64,000 bases of DNA from Pseudoscleropodium purum. Lineage: Eukaryota; Streptophyta; Bryopsida; Hypnales; Brachytheciaceae. The notes beneath the pieces are model-generated. The model was given only the letters and a program-made list of their open reading frames with translations. It had not been told where the DNA came from and did not search any database. How positions within the stretch are numbered: the stretch's first letter is position 1; every line of letters starts with the position of its first letter. The stretch spans positions 4,590,501 to 4,654,500 of the forward strand of contig OZ017796.1 of the NCBI GenBank assembly GCA_963969395.1, given 5' to 3'. The position numbers and the translations under genes were made by a program. Of the stretch, positions 59,501 to 64,000 are shown in pieces.

Positions 59501-60295
59501 GAAAGGTTCACATGACCGTCTGCCTGCAGCTGCTGCACCACCACCACTACCACCACGCACCACCACCACCAGCTAGCTACACCATTTGTCTATTAACTTA
59601 GATCGAAACTGCCTGCCTGCACTGCCCCCGCGGCGGGTGTCCCCTGCCGGCAAGATCAAGAATCTGGACTGACCAGCTTCCGGCCAACTAGTGGGAAATT
59701 TCGGGAATCAGTCAGTCGCACAGACTCACTGAATTGAGTAAGTTAAGATCGAATAATCCTATTGAACTCACTCACAGTACTGTTTTTCTTACGCCGCATC
59801 AGAAGTCACCGCCGGGTTGGGTTCAGGTCATTGATTGAAGCCAAACTCACACTTCTTTTTAATTACTACAGATAGACGCGACTTGAATTGTGTGGGATTA
59901 GTCAATGGTCCGGACTTACATGGGTTGTCGCTGTGATCGATCGATTCGGCAGCTTGATTTCAGCTTACTCTACGATCTCCAAGGATTCGGAGTGGCGTGA
60001 TCATACTGTAGAACTTGCACAGGACTACTACTCGGCTACGACAGGCCGGGCCGCGCGCGCGCGCAGGGCAGTTGCGGCCATTTTCAACCCAGATTTTCAA
60101 GTGGTTCTTTAGAGATTCCAGAAATGGAATATCCGCATGAGAGTCGTAGTGTTGTTGGATTGTGATTATGATCGATAGTAGCAGTTGTGTCGTCTTCTTC
60201 CCCTGCCTAGCTCCATGCTTGCTTGAGGTGCACGTTCATGGCAGAGAGACTCAACTCACTCAAGTAACTCAACCGAAGGTAGTTTGTTCTTGAAA
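56531..60295. other. AT-rich stretch with simple repeats, no gene
   Basis: It holds a run of 20 C at 56999-57018. A dispersed repeat segment at about 58380-58620 also occurs near 31.5 kb. A GC-richer patch at 59000-60200 has a CACCAC-rich microsatellite at about 59533-59572 and a GCGCGCGCGCGC run near 60053. No supported coding region was found. Confidence 0.45.
56999..57018. repeat. C20 homopolymer
   Basis: There are twenty C in a row in otherwise AT-rich DNA. The true length is likely uncertain, because such runs are misread by most sequencing chemistries. Confidence 0.8.
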
Positions 60296-60575
60296 GGGTA
60301 GGGACCTTTGAAGAGCTCACTGTATTTTGGGGGAAGCTTAAACTTCTTCAAACAATTTTCAGTGAACTTTTGTAAGAAGGAAAACAGAATTGGCATCTAG
60401 TTCAAGTAGTTTCATATTTTTTGGAACTTTGTGGAATAAGTTATGAATTTTTGAAGTTGAAATGGAGGGGTCACTACAAGCGACCACCTCCTTGAAATGT
60501 ACTTTATTGGTACATTGAAGAAAGTAAAATATACCTTTTGTGTGTTAAAGGTCGCTTTTAAAACACCCTACCTTA
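60296..60575. repeat. AAGGTAG-family repeat, copy 3 (inverted)
   Basis: It reads as the reverse complement of the copies at 41.0 and 54.3 kb. It starts AGGGTAGGGACCTTTGAAGA and ends TTTTAAAACACCCTACCTTA. It keeps inverted ends. Confidence 0.7.
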
Positions 60576-61039
60576 TCAACAATGCTAGTGTTGTGTGAGT
60601 GCAAAGCCTAAAGCAAATATGTGAACCTAGAAGCCTTGAACCTACAAGTAAGCATTTCAAGGTGTTTATAATATATGTACTTATAACATATATATGTACA
60701 TTACTGTTGACATAAAATGATAAAATGAGTTTATAACATCAATTCATCGATTCTATATTCATATACTACTCAGCACTGCCTCCCCTACCATCAACTAGGG
60801 ATGTACCATACAACCCCCTAGAGGCCCTAGAGGTGAGAAAGAAGGTTGGAAAATACAAGCCTTCTTAAAAATAAATTTTTAGTGAATGATTTTCAATGGA
60901 CATGCATATATTGAATTTTAGAGTTTTGTACAATAAATATTAATTTTTTAAGTTATCCCCAAATAAAAACGATTATTCTTTGAACATTGCTTGCTATATG
61001 GTATTCATTTGATTACATACTTATAGAATTTCAAAAGTG

Positions 61040-61720
61040 AAAGAGCTTGTAAAGATTTTCCTTTATACTGAGACCAATCCAAAGAAAAAAAAATATTTTT
61101 TTTTAATAGCCAAGAGTTTGAAGGTAGTTGCATTTTGCTAAAATTGTAGTTTCTACGCTTAGTACTATAAATACTATGAGTACTACAAAATAGAACAATC
61201 TCAATTGTTGATAAAAAAAAATCAAAAAAAATCAACGGTTAGAAGTATTATTTTGATTACTACAAATATTTGTAGTATTGAAATATTATTGTTTAAAAAT
61301 AAACCCAAATTGTCACTGGAAACCATGAACAAAAAATCATGAACAAAACCCCTCTAGTAATCAGATTTCACCAAAACCATATTCATTGTTCAGAAGTACA
61401 CTTGCAAGGGCCCTCTATTCTCAAGCATGTGAATGACATAAAATAAGTTTTTTTCAATGGGCACATGCCTCTCTAGTGTATGAATACTCCACAATACTAA
61501 AAAACCCTAAACTACAAAGTAAGACAAATTAGCTAAATCAAAATTTAATTATAGGAAGTTCTTTGGAAATTTCTTAAAAATAAGAATTCTCTTCATCGAC
61601 AAGTTGGTCATCTCCAATAAAAAAAATTCAAGTACATCGGCTTCATTCTCCAAATGTTATGGTCAAACTAAACTCTACAACCCAAAGTGAGATGGAAAAT
61701 AGTATCACCCTTTTTTGCAA
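61040..61720. repeat. Dispersed repeat, copy 2 (inverted relative to 48.6 kb)
   Basis: This is the reverse-complement partner of 48600-49330, with the same block order. It shares GGGCCCTC-type, AGTACTATAAATACTATGAG-type and TTCTCCAAATGTTATGGTCA segments. Confidence 0.65.
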
Positions 61721-61915
61721 CTACCCTTGAAAAAGGTCCAACTTGATCAATAAGAGTATTCCAAATGTTTCATTTTCTTGGCTTAGTTCCAAGTATAAAG
61801 TCTCTCCAAGTGAATGTATTTACTAGACTACTACTATGATAAGGCAATGTGGCCATGCCGCCATGTTAAGTGGTTATTGATAGATCCCCAAAATAGAATA
61901 TCCATGAGAATTATA

Positions 61916-62200
61916 CATTAGAAGAGTTTTGGGGGGTCCAAAAGCTTGTTTCGGGCTTATTCCCCCACAGCTATTTCCCGCAACGAGGGGAACGGTCCAT
62001 TGTCAAAAAAAAAATTTCATTAAAAAAAATAAAATATTAGTCTCCAAATGCAAAAAAAAAATTTAAAAAATTTAAAAAAAATTTGGGTCAATGACGTGGC
62101 AAGGTCTCAACCATGTCAAACCACTGTGTCGAACTTGTTTCCTGCATTCGCAAGCTGTGATAACTCGCAGGCATTCGGAGGCCCCAAAAATCTTCTAATG
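61916..62200. mobile_element. TIR element B (CATTAGAAGA ends), inverted relative of element A
   Basis: It starts CATTAGAAGAGTTTTGG and ends CCAAAAATCTTCTAATG. Its interior is the reverse complement of element A at 15898-16177, with GGAACGGTCCA, GTCTCCAAATGCAAAA and GTCAATGACGTGGCAAGGTC. TIRs are about 17 bp. Confidence 0.75.
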
Positions 62201-62366
62201 GTTTGTGTTGTAAAGGGGGGATTATAACTAGCCATTGTATCATCTCCCATATCATTTCCATGTTTTCTTGAGGTGCATATTCATGGCAAAGAAACAACTA
62301 AACTTAATTTACTAAGCATCAACTGGGGATGCAATGTATGGCACCTACAAAGTCTCCTCCCTTTAA

Positions 62367-62713
62367 ATATTATGCACTAGTAGTAGAAAGGTCATCTTCG
62401 CTAGGGCACCAAATTCCGATAATGTAATTTGGTGCCTTTTAACTTCTTCTCTATTAGTAGTAGTTATACAAAGGAGTGTAACAATAAGAAGTTTAAGTGT
62501 GATTTTGAAGATACATTAATTTACTTTTCTTTTTGTCACATAGAATCATTGAAATATATTAGAGATATTTGTTTGAAATCTATAGCCTCTTTTGAATGAC
62601 TTGCACTCTCTTTGTAATAATTATTACTAGTAGAAAGGAGGTTTTAGAGCACCAAATTACATTATTGGAGCTTGGTGCTTCTAAATGACCTTTCGACTAC
62701 TAGCACATAATAT
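62367..62713. mobile_element. TIR element with hairpins nested in both ends
   Basis: The left end ATATTATGCACTAGTAGTAG is mirrored by CTACTAGCACATAATAT at the right end, giving TIRs of about 27 bp. Just inside each TIR is a separate palindrome, ACCAAATTCCGATAATGTAATTTGG on the left and a related one at 62647-62681. The interior is AT-rich and non-coding. Confidence 0.7.
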
Positions 62714-63388
62714 CTAAAACGTGTCTATGAATGAATAAACAATTTCTACATTTCATGTGAGAGAGTTTTTTAAAATTCTAATACCTATTCATAAAATAAT
62801 CCTAAGAGATGTTTTCCACTTGGGCAAAGACAAGGAAATCAATTTTTTCGGGGGATTTTCATTGGCTAAGAGTTTGAGAAAGGTCCAGCTTGACCAATGA
62901 GAGCGCTCCAAATGTTTGATTTTCCTGGCTTAATCCCAAGTGTAAAGCATCCCAAGTGGGTGTATTCACCATTTTTCGCTTGTTACACAAATTAGTGTAA
63001 AATGTCAGGAAATATAGCGTGGGGGGCAACTGGACCAACCCAGTGGCTGCCCGCGGCAATGAATGAGGACAGAGACAGAGGAAGGCCGCTGGGGACAACT
63101 CCGGGGGCAGGTAGCACGGCGGGCAGTGGATGAATGAAGAAAGTCGACAACATTCATCCACACCGACGTGTTTAATTAGACATGCAGAGGCAGAGAGGAG
63201 AGAGCGCAGTCAAGGCATTCGCCACCACAACGCCACTGGAGTGCCTTCTTTCTGAGCTCGGGGCTCCATCTCCCGTGCGCTCACTCACTCTCAGTGTCGC
63301 CGCGCTCCCCTGCCGCTCCGGCTTCTTCATATTCGCATTCAGCTTCATCTTCATTGCCCTTTCCAATATTCCCATTCGATCAACAATC
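62714..63388. other. Upstream region of the expansin gene
   Basis: The segment at 62870-62970 is a diverged direct copy of about 61732-61825, sharing AAAGGTCCA-CTTGA-CAAT and CCAAGTG-A-GTAAAG blocks. GC content rises from about 63000 on, and the expansin promoter and leader should lie here. Confidence 0.45.
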
Positions 63389-63554
63389 ATGGGAGTCCGT
63401 CGTGGTGGCGCCGCCGCCGTTGCTGCGCTTCTTCTGCAGGTGTTGCCCGTTCTGGTGATGCAGCTCACTTCCGCCGTGGAGGCTTTCGGGCCTTCGAGCT
63501 GGAATGCCGCGCATGCCACTTACTATGGCGGAGCTGACGCTTCCGGAACTCAAG
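63389..63554 (+). CDS. Alpha-expansin, first exon (gene continues past window)
   Basis: The exon encodes 55 residues and ends at a GT donor (CTCAAG|GTGCGT) in phase 1. An Arg-Arg start is followed by a hydrophobic core (AAAVAALLLQVLPVLVM), a secretion signal. Then comes SWNAAHATYYGGADASGTQ, matching the alpha-expansin mature N-terminus (HATFYGG-DASGTMGGACGYGN), with the intron at the usual place. Alpha-expansins are secreted and loosen cellulose-xyloglucan contacts at acidic pH. The double-psi barrel (GH45-like) and CBM63 domains would be encoded beyond 64000, and no second exon is visible up to the edge. An in-frame ATG at 63182 would add 69 residues. I prefer 63389 because it puts a normal signal peptide at the N-terminus. 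Confidence 0.85.
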
Positions 63555-64000
63555 GTGCGTGCCTTGCAGCTGTTACTCATTTCCAAGCAAATGTTGAGAC
63601 GGCGTGCTTAGCTTGAATTGATAAACACGGAGAGGGAGCTAGGTGACTTGAGAAATTTAATGTTGAATGCGTGTGATCGTGCTTGGTGTGCACGTCCGTC
63701 GTCTTGTAGAATCGGCCGTGTTGCTACAATTGTGGAGGTGAATTTGTTGGCGCTGACTGTGCAACTGATGAATTGTCGATTGTGCGCTATGGTGCATTCT
63801 GCTCAATGCCGTGCGTTGAGTGTATGTGGTGTTTTGCACAATGTCTCTGTAAATTCAAGCTATGAAACTGTGGTGTTCCCGCCTTAATTTAAACGTTAGC
63901 GAGTAGATTATGTCACGCTTGAAATTCTGTGATTGTATGTGCTATTTTGCGAAGTGTCTCGTAGTTGTACAAGTCTTGGTTCATTGTTAACACCACGGAG
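63555..64000 (+). other. Expansin intron 1 (5' part)
   Basis: It begins GTGCGTGC and shows no GGACGYGN-type second exon before the edge, so the intron is at least 446 bases long. Short open frames on both strands are taken as chance. Confidence 0.7.

Noticed and set aside
60050..60066. GCGCGC run as a regulatory or Z-DNA site
   Set aside because: It is a simple dinucleotide run with no nearby gene to regulate, so nothing beyond a microsatellite can be claimed.

Overview
This is nuclear DNA of a land plant. It is AT-rich, gene-poor and full of transposon debris, with multi-exon genes bounded by GT-AG introns. The plant assignment rests on a KUP/HAK/KT potassium transporter, a sialidase-fold (BNR/Asp-box) gene of the plant type, and the first exon of an alpha-expansin. 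The lineage cannot be fixed from one window. A non-seed plant is a weak guess.

Four host genes can be supported. SPC25, the Ndc80-complex kinetochore subunit, lies on + at 19974-23589 in six exons and encodes 234 aa. The KUP/HAK/KT K+ transporter lies on + at 34256-41764 in ten exons and encodes 826 aa, with a GC-rich 5' end and a GC-rich 780-base exon 9. A BNR/Asp-box gene lies on - at 43405-45843. Its eight exons keep phase over 1233 nt, but three in-frame stops make it look like a pseudogene. An alpha-expansin begins at 63389 on + and runs off the right edge after its first exon. The genes are unrelated in function and there is no operon-like logic.

From left to right, 1-18.6 kb is a transposon graveyard. 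It holds a degenerate minus-strand coding relic split by a 1.25-kb CACTA-type element with a TGA target-site duplication. Next is a truncated Copia element with an LTR and tRNA-Met-type primer site, interrupted by a CACTA foldback MITE with a CTA duplication. A piggyBac-type transposase relic follows on -, then a hAT-type transposase relic on + with its own nested insertion. A GC-rich hAT MITE with a perfect 8-bp duplication ends this stretch. SPC25 follows. Then 23.7-33.8 kb is AT-rich and carries two TTAA-flanked sister repeats, which are candidate piggyBac MITEs, and a large foldback. KUP and the Asp-box pseudogene fill 34-46 kb. From 46 to 63 kb there are only repeats: a 71-bp-arm hairpin with a 10-bp duplication, tandem arrays of about 130 bp and about 250 bp, and several inverted-repeat families. 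Expansin closes the window.

I found no clearly new biological system. The strongest leads are the plant piggyBac relic with its possible non-autonomous partners, the stop-bearing Asp-box gene, and nested insertions whose target-site duplications give a relative insertion order. All boundaries were read by eye. No similarity search or splice predictor was run.
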